Assembly: GCF_009832865.1 (NCBI RefSeq)
Contig: NZ_CP047130.1
Location: 2,480,001-2,544,000, forward strand
Direction of reading: 5' to 3'
Origin: Colwellia sp. 20A7
GTDB lineage: Bacteria; Pseudomonadota; Gammaproteobacteria; Enterobacterales; Alteromonadaceae
DNA length: 64,000 nucleotides
Position 1 is the stretch's first letter. Every line of letters begins with the position of its first letter. Of this stretch, positions 1 through 9,554 are shown one piece after another. The translations under genes were made by a program, and so were the position numbers. A model generated the notes under the pieces. It did not search any database, had not been told where the DNA came from, and saw only the letters and a list, made by a program, of their open reading frames with translations.

Positions 1-802
1 CAATACCTTCAAGTGATAAATTCATTTCCATTTGAAAACGTTCAGCATTACGAGGAGATAAATATGAAGTATGTGGCTCTACAACACGAGCAAAGCTATT
101 CATAAGAAGTTGAAAAACATCCTCACTTTCACTTTGTTTAATGCGTTTTATTGCATATTTGTAACGTTTGGTAAGTACTTTTTGTGTATCTGGCCACTCT
201 TTACCTGCTAGTAACAAGTTCAATACGTCTGACTTAACCTTGATTCGCCATAGTTCATCTAGTTCAGCGGTAGAAGTTGGCCAAGCAGCTTCTTCACGAT
301 CATAAGCGTAAACATCATCTTTATTAAAATCAAAAGGTGATTTTTGAGCTTTCTCATCGTCCGAATCAACAGCAACTCCTTCAGAGTTAATTAAATCAAG
401 GGCATATTGATAACGCTCTAAACGACGTTGCATATTTAAATTATAAATATCATAAGCAGCGGATAACTGTCCACGAGCAAATACATCATCGAAATCTAAA
501 CTCTGTTTTTGAAGTTCTGTAATATCAGATGCTAAAAAAACATTCCTAGAGTAATCAAGTTGTTTAATAAAACGATCGAAAACATCTTGAGAAAGAGCTT
601 CATCAATTTTTACTTTCTTGTAATGGCCTCGCGTAAACCTTGCCGTAATACGTTTTGTTGCGGTAACATGCTGAGATTCAGGTGCAAGTACCGGCAGTGT
701 TAATTCTTTAGCTGTATCTTCAAATGCAAAAGCACTATAGCTACCTATTGAAAAACTTACCGATAAAGATACGGCAAGTGCTATACGACAAAATTTTTGC
801 AT
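1..802 (-). CDS. prc: Tail-specific (C-terminal processing) protease Prc/Tsp, N-terminal part
   Basis: Partial gene; about 267 N-terminal residues are visible and the rest lies beyond base 1. The product is a periplasmic serine protease that degrades proteins from their C-terminus and trims lipoproteins and cell-wall hydrolases. I translated it by hand: a signal peptide (hydrophobic stretch ending in SAFA) is followed by the conserved Prc N-terminal helical region, with motifs such as RFTRGHYKK, LDYSRNVFLASD and RRLERYQYAL that closely match E. coli Prc. The PDZ and catalytic Ser/Lys regions are not in the window. The ATG at 802 is preferred over the ATG at 808 because GGAG lies 8 bases before it. 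proQ is immediately upstream on the same strand, the same order as in E. coli. Confidence 0.93.
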   Translation of the reverse strand, partial: MQKFCRIALAVSLSVSFSIGSYSAFAFEDTAKELTLPVLAPESQHVTATKRITARFTRGHYKKVKIDEALSQDVFDRFIKQLDYSRNVFLASDITELQKQSLDFDDVFARGQLSAAYDIYNLNMQRRLERYQYALDLINSEGVAVDSDDEKAQKSPFDFNKDDVYAYDREEAAWPTSTAELDELWRIKVKSDVLNLLLAGKEWPDTQKVLTKRYKYAIKRIKQSESEDVFQLLMNSFARVVEPHTSYLSPRNAERFQMEMNLSLEGI

Positions 803-869
803 GCACATTACTCCAAACTATAATTAACCAAACTATGACTAATATTCAAACTAAATAACCAAGATTTGA

Positions 870-1550
870 TTACGAATATATATTTTGCATTTGTGTTTTA
901 ATGGTCATGCCTGAGTCAAGTTGAACACTAATATCTTTCCCTGCAATTTCAGTAATAGTTGCATTCATAGGCGAATTACCTAGTTGAACTTTTACTTTGT
1001 TACCTACCTTTATTGTAGCTGAATCTACTTTTTTCAATGGTGGTAATTCTTTTTTTACTTCTTTGCGTTTAGCTGATTTAACTGACTTAAATTTAGCTGA
1101 ATCACGCTTTGTATCATCAGAAGCTTTATCATTACTTTTAAATGAGCTAGCTTTTGCTGAATTAGTTTTAGGAGCTCTTTTATCACCTTGATCTTTTTTA
1201 TTAGATGTAGGTGTTTTACCAAACTTTTCTTGGCTTTCTTTTAATGTTTTGCTCGCATAATTTGCTTGCTCTTCATCAATTTCAGCAACGTCCTTTCCAT
1301 CAATATCAACACGGAAAGCACCGGTTTTTATCGCTTTAAGATAACGCCAACTACTCGTGTAATGTCTTAATGCTTGACGTAAACGAGTTTTGCTAACCGT
1401 TTCATCATCACTTAGCTTTTCAGCTAAATCTTGGAATATCCCCACTTTTAATGGTTTTACTGGACCTTTAATAGAAAAACATTCTGGAAATTTTTCTGTT
1501 AAATAGGTAATGATATCTTTAGTGCTTATACGTTTAATTTCAGTTTCCAT
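870..1550 (-). CDS. proQ: RNA chaperone ProQ
   Basis: 226 residues, close to E. coli ProQ (232). The FinO/ProQ RNA-binding domain covers about residues 5-120 (YLTEKFPECF, LRQALRHYTSSWRYL). A Lys/Ser-rich disordered linker follows to about 178, then a small Tudor-like C-terminal domain (VGNKVKVQLGNSPMNATI). It binds structured sRNAs and mRNA 3' ends; in enterobacteria it also affects ProP osmolyte transport. It sits between a 96-residue gene and prc on the minus strand with short gaps, so co-transcription from msrC through prc is plausible. Identification rests on domain order, sequence motifs and synteny. Confidence 0.95.
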   Translation of the reverse strand: METEIKRISTKDIITYLTEKFPECFSIKGPVKPLKVGIFQDLAEKLSDDETVSKTRLRQALRHYTSSWRYLKAIKTGAFRVDIDGKDVAEIDEEQANYASKTLKESQEKFGKTPTSNKKDQGDKRAPKTNSAKASSFKSNDKASDDTKRDSAKFKSVKSAKRKEVKKELPPLKKVDSATIKVGNKVKVQLGNSPMNATITEIAGKDISVQLDSGMTIKTQMQNIYS

Positions 1551-1589
1551 AAATACAACTTTTATACAGTTTCAGTTAAATAGTTTAAA

Positions 1590-1880
1590 TTAATAATCTT
1601 GTGTTTGTAGGTGCTGGTCTCGATTCTCTAAGATATTACGACACCAATCATAAATATCATCAGATTCTACATCAGGTAATTCATCTTGCCCAATCCAGTA
1701 ATCCCATATTAAAGCCAATAGCTGCTCTAATACTTCAGTCTCTATATCTTCTTCTGCTAAGTCATAGAATGTATGGTAAATTTCATTGATTTTCTCAACA
1801 GCCATCTCTTCTTGACCATCCCAGTCACCGACAATTTCCTCAGTGACTAGATAGTCATGTATAACTACAAATTCTTTCAT
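1590..1880 (-). CDS. Small conserved acidic protein coupled to msrC
   Basis: 96 residues, strongly acidic, with several tryptophans (GDWDGQEEM, LIWDYWIGQDELPD, DDIYDWCRNILENR). No signal peptide, membrane segment or catalytic motif is visible and I do not recognise the family. Its ATG overlaps the msrC stop codon by four bases (ATGA), a sign of translational coupling, and proQ follows 39 bases downstream. The position suggests a cytoplasmic protein made together with MsrC and ProQ; function unknown. Confidence 0.8.
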   Translation of the reverse strand: MKEFVVIHDYLVTEEIVGDWDGQEEMAVEKINEIYHTFYDLAEEDIETEVLEQLLALIWDYWIGQDELPDVESDDIYDWCRNILENRDQHLQTQDY

Positions 1881-2401
1881 CGTGTTACTTTTTCATCACA
1901 GGCTAATAAAGATTGCTCAAATACTTTTACTATCGCTTCTAAACCATTTTGGTCTTCTTGGTCAAAACGATCAAAGCCAGTACTGTCTATGTCCAAAACC
2001 GCTATTATATCACCGTTAACTTGAACTGGAATAACAATTTCAGAATTCGTCGTTGCATCGCAAGCAATATGACCATCAAATTGATGAACATCTTTAATAC
2101 GTTGCGTCACTTTTGTTTGTGCTGCAGTGCCACAAACACCCGTTCCAATTGGAATTCGAATACAGGCAACTTTACCTTGGAATGGACCTAAGACAAGCTG
2201 TTCATCAATCACACGATAAAACCCAAGCCAATTAACTTGATCTAACGCATCAAAGAGTAAAGCAGATATATTTGCCATGTTGGCGATAGGGTCTATTTCA
2301 TCACAAATTAACGATTTAGTTTGCGCTAATAGTTCCTGGTAAAACTCAATTTTATTAACCAATGATATTTTCCAAAGATTTAAAGAGGGCTTAAAAGGCA
2401 T
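1877..2401 (-). CDS. msrC: Free methionine-(R)-sulfoxide reductase (GAF-domain fRMsr)
   Basis: A cytoplasmic enzyme that reduces free L-methionine-(R)-sulfoxide using thioredoxin. The GAF fold carries the family signature: LVLGPFQGKVACIRIPIGTGVCGTA supplies two conserved cysteines and FDGHIACDATTNSEIVIP the third, followed by VLDIDST. It aligns along its whole length with E. coli MsrC (YebR), which also lies next to proQ. The reading frame is open back to 2422. I chose the ATG at 2401, which has AAGG six bases upstream. Alignment to E. coli would also allow a TTG start at 2362. The stop codon overlaps the next gene's ATG. Confidence 0.92.
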   Translation of the reverse strand: MPFKPSLNLWKISLVNKIEFYQELLAQTKSLICDEIDPIANMANISALLFDALDQVNWLGFYRVIDEQLVLGPFQGKVACIRIPIGTGVCGTAAQTKVTQRIKDVHQFDGHIACDATTNSEIVIPVQVNGDIIAVLDIDSTGFDRFDQEDQNGLEAIVKVFEQSLLACDEKVTR

Positions 2402-2471
2402 AACATACCTTGAAAGCCACATAAATTAAAGCTTTTATCTATCGGAAGCTTTAATTTAACTAAATAATTAA

Positions 2472-3287
2472 CTAATCTATGGAGTATTTAACTAAAACGC
2501 TCGCATTAATTGCTTGATTACCTACTTGTGAGCTATGTTCGAAAGAATCACTCATTTTCATTGAAGCATTATAGACGGGTCTATAATGATTATTACTTGT
2601 CTCTTGAACATAAATCAATTTCCCTAACGGTTGTTCAGTTTGTTTAGCAATTTGTACTGCTTTTGCTTTTGCTTGGTCAATCGCTAATGATAAAGCCTGC
2701 TGATAATATTTATCACTATTTCCGATAGACATACTCAAAGGTGATATTCGATGTACACCAATTTTAATAATCGAATTTAAAAACTGGTCATAATCTTTAA
2801 TATCTGAAAAATTAATCGTAATATTTCTACTCAACTCAAAATACTGAGGTTTAGTAGTGGTAAAATTGTTAGACGAGTTGGTATCAATGGTTAATTTACT
2901 TTTTTGATGATTTGGTAGTGTTTGTATAACTTCAACGCCCTGAAGGTTAACACCAACCTCTTCTTTAATAACACGTAAAGAAACTCTGGCTGAATTTATA
3001 TTACCTGATTTGATACCTAGATTTGTTGCAACATCGACTACTTGATTGCTTTTATGATCAACAATAGCTCGGATTTTATCAGTGAAGTGCCCTTTTTCGA
3101 TTATCGATACGGATAAAGAAAACACATCAGGCTCTGCCAATACACTACCTTGCCCTCTTACTTCTATCCCTGAGGCTTGAGTATTTGCGAAGCTTTGTTG
3201 AGGTAAGGTAAAAAGAAGAATTGCACTCATAGCAATCCCACGGGTAACAACTGCACTGGTAAAAGGTATTGTTAACGATTTAAACAT
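2472..3287 (-). CDS. SIMPL-domain (DUF541) periplasmic protein
   Basis: 271 residues with an N-terminal hydrophobic signal sequence (SAILLFTLPQQSFA) and then a SIMPL/DUF541 domain. The hallmark opening is a conserved GIEVRGQGSVLAEPD strand followed by alternating strands and helices, with ALSLAIDQAKAKAVQIAKQ near the C-terminus. Homologues such as E. coli YggE are periplasmic and linked to lowering oxidative stress, but their biochemical role is unsettled. It is a single minus-strand gene between msrC and a DUF2057 gene; no operon partner is obvious. Confidence 0.85.
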   Translation of the reverse strand: MFKSLTIPFTSAVVTRGIAMSAILLFTLPQQSFANTQASGIEVRGQGSVLAEPDVFSLSVSIIEKGHFTDKIRAIVDHKSNQVVDVATNLGIKSGNINSARVSLRVIKEEVGVNLQGVEVIQTLPNHQKSKLTIDTNSSNNFTTTKPQYFELSRNITINFSDIKDYDQFLNSIIKIGVHRISPLSMSIGNSDKYYQQALSLAIDQAKAKAVQIAKQTEQPLGKLIYVQETSNNHYRPVYNASMKMSDSFEHSSQVGNQAINASVLVKYSID

Positions 3288-3354
3288 TTTTTATCCTACT
3301 GTTGCCGAACATAAATTTACAGTGTTCAGCATAAATTAAAATATGATAGGAAAA

Positions 3355-4035
3355 TCATTCGTTGCTATTCATGTATTGCGTAAAATGATTTCGTTCTTCA
3401 TCTGAAGCATTTTGCCACCAATATTTTAACATAGTCAATGAATTAACTTGTATCAAAGTGTTACTAGCGCGATTAACGACAGTAGTTGTATCGCTTACTT
3501 GGGTAATAGGTTTCGCTACTACACTATTTTTTACTACTGCTGGCACTGTATTATTTTGAGTACTTTGTTTTGCTACATAGGAATTGACCGCTAAATTAAC
3601 CTGTTGCGCTATTCGATAGTCGTCTATATTTTCTAATGTAATATTTAAGCGTTGATTTTTTTCATCTTTTAATATCAATTCAGGCGATTGAGAAAAAGAC
3701 TCTGCTTGGGCTAAATTTTTGATGGCGACAGTAGCAAGTTTAAGTTCACTCTCTTCTTTAACAACAAGATTAACAACAAAGTCTTTTGATTTAACCACTC
3801 TATTTTCAGCAAAATCTAAATCTTCAAATACATCTTTATAATACATGATCAGCGTATAATTACCGGAATTAAGTTCAAAGGTAGATTTTTTATTAAGTAA
3901 GCCGTGTTCAACTGCTTTATTATCAATTTCAGAGACGATAAGGTTATCTGAAATAGTCAATGTTGTCGCTGACAAGTTCATTGAAACCGCTGATGTAAAT
4001 AAAACACAACCGAGTGTGTAAATAAGCCTAGTCAT
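3355..4035 (-). CDS. DUF2057 (YccT/CsgI-like) exported protein
   Basis: 226 residues with a signal peptide (CVLFTSAVSMNLSA) followed by a DUF2057 domain: an early beta segment (TTLTISDNLIVSEIDNK), a Y-rich strand (GNYTLIMYYKDVFEDL), then LATVAIKNLAQAESFSQSPEL and an ITLEN segment. E. coli YccT (CsgI) is a periplasmic relative that inhibits curli formation; no curli genes are visible here, so that role should not be transferred. The C-terminal third is Thr/Val-rich and poorly conserved. Confidence 0.75.
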   Translation of the reverse strand: MTRLIYTLGCVLFTSAVSMNLSATTLTISDNLIVSEIDNKAVEHGLLNKKSTFELNSGNYTLIMYYKDVFEDLDFAENRVVKSKDFVVNLVVKEESELKLATVAIKNLAQAESFSQSPELILKDEKNQRLNITLENIDDYRIAQQVNLAVNSYVAKQSTQNNTVPAVVKNSVVAKPITQVSDTTTVVNRASNTLIQVNSLTMLKYWWQNASDEERNHFTQYMNSNE

Positions 4036-4199
4036 AATAAAAGTCCTTAAATCATTAATATAAGTTCTTTTATAAACGGACTAAGCGATAATGCAAAGTA
4101 ATATTTCACGTAACTAGGCTAAAGTACTAGATTAATGATTATAATTACCATTATCTTCAGTACGTTAATTAGCTCTGCACAATAAAGTAATCTTTAGCT

Positions 4200-5378
4200 T
4201 TAAAAACTGTCCCCAGGAATTCGTACCCAACCTTCCATAAGTACCCTAGCACTTCGACTCATGATGGCTTTTGTTACTTGCCATTTACCGTCAACTTCAA
4301 TCGCTTGGGCACCCACTTTTAAAGTGCCTGATGGATGACCAAAAATAACTGATTCACGCTTACCGCCACCCGCAGCTAAATTAACTAAAGTACCAGGTAT
4401 TGCGCCTGCTGTACCAATAGCAACAGCAGCAGTTCCCATCATTGCATGATGTAATTTACCCATAGATAAGGCACGAACATGTAAATCTATTTCTGTCGCA
4501 CTCACTTGTTTAGCACTTGAGGTCGTATAATCTTGCGCCTTTGAGACAAAAGCAACCTTTGGCGTATGTTGACGATCTTTGGCCTCTGAAATATCGTTAA
4601 TTAACCCCATTTTAATCGCACCATACGCACGAATAATCTCAAAGCGTTCTAGTGCTGCCTCATCATTATTTATCGCGTCTTGTAATTCGGTACCGGTATA
4701 ACCGATTTCATCTGCATTTAAAAATATGGTCGGGATTCCAGCAGTGATCATGGATGCGGTAAATGTACCAACACCAGGAACCTCTAGCTGGTCAACAACA
4801 TTACCCGTTGGAAACATCGCTTCAGAAGGGTCAACAGGTGCTAAAAACTCTACTGGTACTTCAGCTGCCGGAAAAGTCACGCCATCTAGTTCAAAATCAC
4901 CTGTTTCCTGTACTTCACCATTAGTCATAGGCACTTTAGCGATAATAGTTTTTGAAATGTTTTTTTGCCAAATACGTACTGTACAGATACCATTTTTTGG
5001 TACACGTTCAGGATCAACTAACCCAGACATAATGGCAAATGAACCAACCGCGGCGGTTAAATTGCCACAATTACCAGACCAATCAACGAATGCCTTATCG
5101 ATAGCTACTTGCCCAAATAAGTAATCAACATCATGATCTATATCACTACTTTTTGCCAAAATAACTGTTTTGCTGGTTGAGGATGTAGCGCCCCCCATGC
5201 CATCAGTTTGTTTGCCGTATGGATCTGGACTACCAATAACACGCAATAGCATATTGTCACGAGGTTCACCTGCAACCTGGCAACGTTCTGGTAAATCCGT
5301 TAAATTAAAAAAGACACCTTTAGACGTGCCACCACGAATATACGTAGTAGGAATTTTTACTTGAGGAACTGAAGACAT
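4200..5378 (-). CDS. prpF: 2-methylaconitate cis-trans isomerase PrpF
   Basis: 392 residues, full length for the family. It isomerises the 2-methylaconitate made by AcnD so that the methylcitrate cycle can continue in species using AcnD instead of PrpD. Seen motifs: N-terminal TYIRGGTSKGVFF, WSGNCGNLTAAVG and the glycine-rich MMGTAAVAIGTAGAIPG. It is the last gene of the minus-strand series prpB-prpC-acnD-prpF, with a 209-base gap after acnD in which no convincing terminator was found. Probably repressed by the GntR regulator upstream of prpB. Confidence 0.95.
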   Translation of the reverse strand: MSSVPQVKIPTTYIRGGTSKGVFFNLTDLPERCQVAGEPRDNMLLRVIGSPDPYGKQTDGMGGATSSTSKTVILAKSSDIDHDVDYLFGQVAIDKAFVDWSGNCGNLTAAVGSFAIMSGLVDPERVPKNGICTVRIWQKNISKTIIAKVPMTNGEVQETGDFELDGVTFPAAEVPVEFLAPVDPSEAMFPTGNVVDQLEVPGVGTFTASMITAGIPTIFLNADEIGYTGTELQDAINNDEAALERFEIIRAYGAIKMGLINDISEAKDRQHTPKVAFVSKAQDYTTSSAKQVSATEIDLHVRALSMGKLHHAMMGTAAVAIGTAGAIPGTLVNLAAGGGKRESVIFGHPSGTLKVGAQAIEVDGKWQVTKAIMSRSARVLMEGWVRIPGDSF

Positions 5379-5587
5379 TATTTTACCTTTTGCTATTTAA
5401 CTTATTTATGAAAAAATGGCACATTATTTTTTAGAACCTATGTACCATTTTCATTAAACTCAACATACTGAATCAATTTGATACAAGCAGTTTTCTAGTC
5501 TTACTCTTAGCGTTGACTAAAGGCAGAAGTATTAAATTGACCAACATCAATAAACATTTCCAGCCTGCAAGAAGACTATAAAAGCGA

Positions 5588-8191
5588 TTAAGTATTTGAT
5601 TCTAAGAAGTCATTGGCAAATTTCTGTAATACCCCACCAGCGGCATAAACCGACACTTCTTCTGCTGTATCTAAACGACATTTAACCGGTATATTAACAA
5701 CTTCGCCGTTACGACGTGTCATCACAACTGTCATGGTTGCGCCAGGAGCTGTTGAGCCCTCAACATCATAGGTTTCAGTACCATCAATACCATAAGTATG
5801 ACGTGTTTCACCCTGAGTAAACTCTAAAGGTAATACCCCCATACCAACTAAGTTAGTACGATGTATACGCTCGAAGCCTTCAGAAACAATAACTTCAACA
5901 CCCGCTAAGCGCACACCTTTTGCAGCCCAATCACGTGAAGAGCCTTGACCATAGTCAGCTCCGGCAATAATAATTAATGGCTGCTTGCGCTCCATGTAGG
6001 TTTCTATCGCTTCCCACATCCGTGATTCAGTGCCTTCTGGCTCAATACGGGCTAAAGAGCCTTGTTTTACTTCACCGTTATCGTCTTTACACATTTCATT
6101 GTAAAGTTTTGGGTTAGCAAAAGTTGCACGTTGAGCCGTTAAATGATCGCCCCGATGCGTTGCGTATGAGTTAAAGTCTGCTTCAGGTAACCCCATTTTA
6201 TGTAAGTAAGCCCCTGCTGCACTGTTTAACTGGATAGCATTTGATGGTGATAAATGATCCGTTGTGATGTTATCGCCAAGCACAGCTAGTGGAACCATAC
6301 CTTTCATCGTACGTTTACCTGCTAATGCTCCTTCCCAATAAGGTGGACGACGAATATAAGTACTGGTTTCATCCCACGCATATAATGGACTTTCGGCAGG
6401 TTCAAACGCACCCAAATCAAACATAGGCGTGTAAATTTTCTTAAATTGCTCAGGTTTAACACAAGAAGCCACAATTGAATCAATTTCTTCATCTGATGGC
6501 CAGATATCTTTTAAAGTAATATCGTTACCGTTTTGATCTTGACCTAACACGTCTCTTTCAATATCAAAACGAATTGTACCCGCAATCGCATAAGCAACAA
6601 CTAATGGTGGCGATGCTAAAAAGGCTTGTTTAGCGTACGGATGAATTCGACCATCAAAGTTACGGTTACCTGATAATACAGCGGTAGAATATAAATCACG
6701 GTCGATAATTTCTTGCTGTATTTTAGGGTCTAAGGCCCCTGACATACCATTACACGTAGTACATGCGTAACCAACAATACCAAAACCTAATTTTTCCATC
6801 TCAGAAAGAAGCCCTGCTTCCTCTAAATAAAGTTTGGCAACTTTTGAACCCGGTGCAAATGACGATTTAACCCAAGGCTTACGTATTAAACCTAATTCAT
6901 TCGCGCGTTTAGCAATAAGACCTGCAGCAACAACGTTACGAGGATTAGATGTATTAGTACACGAAGTGATTGCCGCAATAATTACCGCACCATCAGGCAT
7001 TTCACCATTAGCTTCTTGCGCTTTACAAGCATCTAAATTTTTAGCTATATCTTTCGACACTAAGTCGGCCGTAGCTAAACGACGATGTGGATTAGAAGGC
7101 CCTGCTAAATTACGAGTAACTGTAGATAAATCAAATTCGATAACACGTGGGTATTCTGCTTCAAGTAAATCATCAGCCCATAAACCAGTATGTTTAGCGT
7201 AATTTTCAACTAATGCGACTTGTTCGGGCTCTCGACCGGTCATTTTTAAGTAATCAATGGTTTGTTCGTCAATATAGAACATACCAGCAGACGCACCATA
7301 TTCTGGTGTCATATTTGAAATTGTTGCACGGTCACCAATAGTTAATAATTTAGTACCTTCACCAAAAAATTCTAAGTAACTAGAAACAACTTTCTGATTA
7401 CGTAAAAATTCAGTAATTGCCAATACCATATCAGTAGCGGTAATACCTGGATGACGTTTACCTGTTAACTTAACACCAATAATATCCGGTAGACGCATCA
7501 TCGATGGGCGGCCAAGCATAACAGTTTCAGCTTCTAAACCACCAACACCAATAGCAATAACACCTAAGGCATCAATATGTGGCGTATGTGAATCGGTACC
7601 TACACACGTATCAGGGAAAGCAACACCGTCACGGGATTGAATCACTGGTGACATTTTCTCTAAGTTAATTTGATGCATAATACCGTTGCCGGCAGGGATA
7701 ACATCAACGTTTTTAAACGCTGTTTTAGTCCACTCAATGAAATGAAAACGTTGTTCATTACGACGATCTTCAATCGACCGGTTTTTATCAAAGGCTTCAG
7801 GATCAAAACCTGCTGATTCTACGGCAAGCGAGTGATCAACAATTAACTGAGTTGGTACAATCGGGTTTACTTTGGCGGGATCACCACCTTGCTCAGCAAT
7901 AGCGTCTCGAAGGCCAGCTAAATCAACTAAAGCTGTTTGGCCTAAAATATCATGACAAACTACTCGAGCAGGATACCAAGGAAAGTCTAAATCCTGTTTT
8001 CCTTCGATAATTTGCTTTAATGAGTCTGTTAATGCCTCAGGAGCACAACGACGTACTAGTTGTTCAGCTAATACACGTGAAGTGTAAGGTAATTTAGCGT
8101 AAGCGCCGGGTTTAATTGTTTCGACAGCTTCACGAGTATCGAAAAAATCTATATTCCCACCTGGTAGTGGTTTGCGGTAATCATAATTCAT
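5588..8191 (-). CDS. acnD: Fe/S-dependent 2-methylisocitrate dehydratase AcnD
   Basis: 867 residues, an aconitase-family [4Fe-4S] enzyme that dehydrates 2-methylcitrate to 2-methylaconitate. Cluster-ligand cysteines are visible in AAITSCTNTSNP and GYACTTCNGMSG. The C-terminal swivelling domain has GADYGQGSSRDWAAKG, with the conserved SSRDWAAKG substrate-binding segment. Its position between prpC and prpF favours AcnD over the TCA-cycle aconitase AcnA, which is similar in length. A hairpin lies in the gap between prpC and this gene. Confidence 0.95.
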   Translation of the reverse strand: MNYDYRKPLPGGNIDFFDTREAVETIKPGAYAKLPYTSRVLAEQLVRRCAPEALTDSLKQIIEGKQDLDFPWYPARVVCHDILGQTALVDLAGLRDAIAEQGGDPAKVNPIVPTQLIVDHSLAVESAGFDPEAFDKNRSIEDRRNEQRFHFIEWTKTAFKNVDVIPAGNGIMHQINLEKMSPVIQSRDGVAFPDTCVGTDSHTPHIDALGVIAIGVGGLEAETVMLGRPSMMRLPDIIGVKLTGKRHPGITATDMVLAITEFLRNQKVVSSYLEFFGEGTKLLTIGDRATISNMTPEYGASAGMFYIDEQTIDYLKMTGREPEQVALVENYAKHTGLWADDLLEAEYPRVIEFDLSTVTRNLAGPSNPHRRLATADLVSKDIAKNLDACKAQEANGEMPDGAVIIAAITSCTNTSNPRNVVAAGLIAKRANELGLIRKPWVKSSFAPGSKVAKLYLEEAGLLSEMEKLGFGIVGYACTTCNGMSGALDPKIQQEIIDRDLYSTAVLSGNRNFDGRIHPYAKQAFLASPPLVVAYAIAGTIRFDIERDVLGQDQNGNDITLKDIWPSDEEIDSIVASCVKPEQFKKIYTPMFDLGAFEPAESPLYAWDETSTYIRRPPYWEGALAGKRTMKGMVPLAVLGDNITTDHLSPSNAIQLNSAAGAYLHKMGLPEADFNSYATHRGDHLTAQRATFANPKLYNEMCKDDNGEVKQGSLARIEPEGTESRMWEAIETYMERKQPLIIIAGADYGQGSSRDWAAKGVRLAGVEVIVSEGFERIHRTNLVGMGVLPLEFTQGETRHTYGIDGTETYDVEGSTAPGATMTVVMTRRNGEVVNIPVKCRLDTAEEVSVYAAGGVLQKFANDFLESNT

Positions 8192-8220
8192 AACTTAATC
8201 CACAATATTTTGTAAAAATA

Positions 8221-8249
8221 AAGGTATTAACTCTAAGAGCAAATACCTT
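8221..8249 (-). promoter_or_regulatory. Intercistronic hairpin between prpC and acnD
   Basis: An inverted repeat AAGGTATT (8221-8228) / AATACCTT (8242-8249) with a 13-base loop, followed on the minus strand by a T-rich stretch. It lies in the 165-base gap between prpC and acnD. It could act as a partial terminator or RNA-processing/stabilising hairpin giving unequal expression of the two halves of the operon. Direct sequence observation; role inferred. Confidence 0.45.
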
Positions 8250-8356
8250 TTTATTATTTATCTCTCTCAATATTTTCTTATGCTCAGCAGCCAGCAAAGT
8301 ACACAACTGACTTTGCATGATTTTACTAACTGAGCCACAGAAAAAAATACGTTAAA

Positions 8357-9481
8357 TTATCGTTGCGCGATTGGCGTTACGGTACGTGGTTCAGAGCCAG
8401 TATAATCAGCACTTGGACGAATAATGCGGTTATTAGAACGCTGTTCCATTACATGAGCAGCCCAACCTGTTAAGCGCGAGCACACAAAAATAGGTGTAAA
8501 CAATTTAGTTGGAATACCCATATAGTTATAAGTAGAAGCATGGAAAAAATCAGCATTACAGAATAACTTTTTGGTGTCCCACATGAATTCTTCACAAGCA
8601 ACTGAAATATCGTATAAAGACGTATCTCCATTTTCAGCCGCTAATTTTTCAGACCATGCCTTAATCACTGTGTTACGAGGATCTGAAGTACGATAAATCG
8701 CATGACCAAAACCCATGATTTTTTCTTTACGCTCTAACATACCTGCCATTTGCTCTTTTGCATCAGCAGGTGACTTAAATTTTTCAATCATATCCATTGC
8801 TGCTTCGTTAGCACCACCATGAAGTGGACCACGTAACGTACCAATAGCACCAGTAACACATGAAAACATATCTGATAATGTTGACGCACAAACACGTGCG
8901 GTAAATGTTGATGCGTTAAATTCATGCTCGGCATATAATATTAATGAAACATCCATTACACGCTTATGTTGCTCTGACGGCTCTTCTTGGTTTAATAAAC
9001 GTAAAAAATGACCACCTAAAGAATCTTCATCAGTCATACAGTCAATTTCAACACCGTCATGTGAAAATTTATACCAATAACACATGATTGCAGGGAAAGC
9101 CGCTAATAAACGATTTGCAGCCTCTTTTTCCTCAGAAAAATCATTTTCAGGTTCAATATTACCTAGCATAGAACACCCCGTACGCATTACATCCATAGGG
9201 TGTGTATCTTTAGGAATAAGCTTTAATACTTCTTTTACAGCATCAGGTAAATCACGTAATGCTTTTAATTCTGATTTATAAGTATCTAATTGTGTTTGGT
9301 TTGGTAACTCACCGTTAAAAAGTAAGTAGGCTACTTCTTCAAATGTTGAGTTTTCAGCTAGATCTGCCACATCATAACCACAATATGTTAACCCACTGCC
9401 TGATTTCCCTACAGTACAAAGTTTAGTTTCGCCTGCGCTTTGGCCTCTAAGGCCTGCACCACTTAATTTTTTTTCAGTCAT
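8357..9481 (-). CDS. prpC: 2-methylcitrate synthase
   Basis: 374 residues, a citrate-synthase-fold enzyme condensing propionyl-CoA with oxaloacetate. Active-site signatures: RGPLHGGANE (first His), MGFGHAIYRTSDPR (second His) and CNADFFHAS (catalytic Asp). The compact size and prp context distinguish it from the larger allosteric TCA citrate synthase GltA. It is 73 bases downstream of prpB on the same strand, so very likely co-transcribed. Confidence 0.96.
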   Translation of the reverse strand: MTEKKLSGAGLRGQSAGETKLCTVGKSGSGLTYCGYDVADLAENSTFEEVAYLLFNGELPNQTQLDTYKSELKALRDLPDAVKEVLKLIPKDTHPMDVMRTGCSMLGNIEPENDFSEEKEAANRLLAAFPAIMCYWYKFSHDGVEIDCMTDEDSLGGHFLRLLNQEEPSEQHKRVMDVSLILYAEHEFNASTFTARVCASTLSDMFSCVTGAIGTLRGPLHGGANEAAMDMIEKFKSPADAKEQMAGMLERKEKIMGFGHAIYRTSDPRNTVIKAWSEKLAAENGDTSLYDISVACEEFMWDTKKLFCNADFFHASTYNYMGIPTKLFTPIFVCSRLTGWAAHVMEQRSNNRIIRPSADYTGSEPRTVTPIAQR

Positions 9482-9554
9482 AATCTCATCCTCAATTATT
9501 TATACATTTATCAGACTTAAAAGCTGATCATTTGATAGTTATTGTTTATTATTA

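Noticed and set aside
4726..5124. Plus-strand open frame of 132 codons inside prpF
   Set aside because: Antisense shadow of a conserved enzyme, no ribosome site and low-complexity Ser/Thr/Pro composition.
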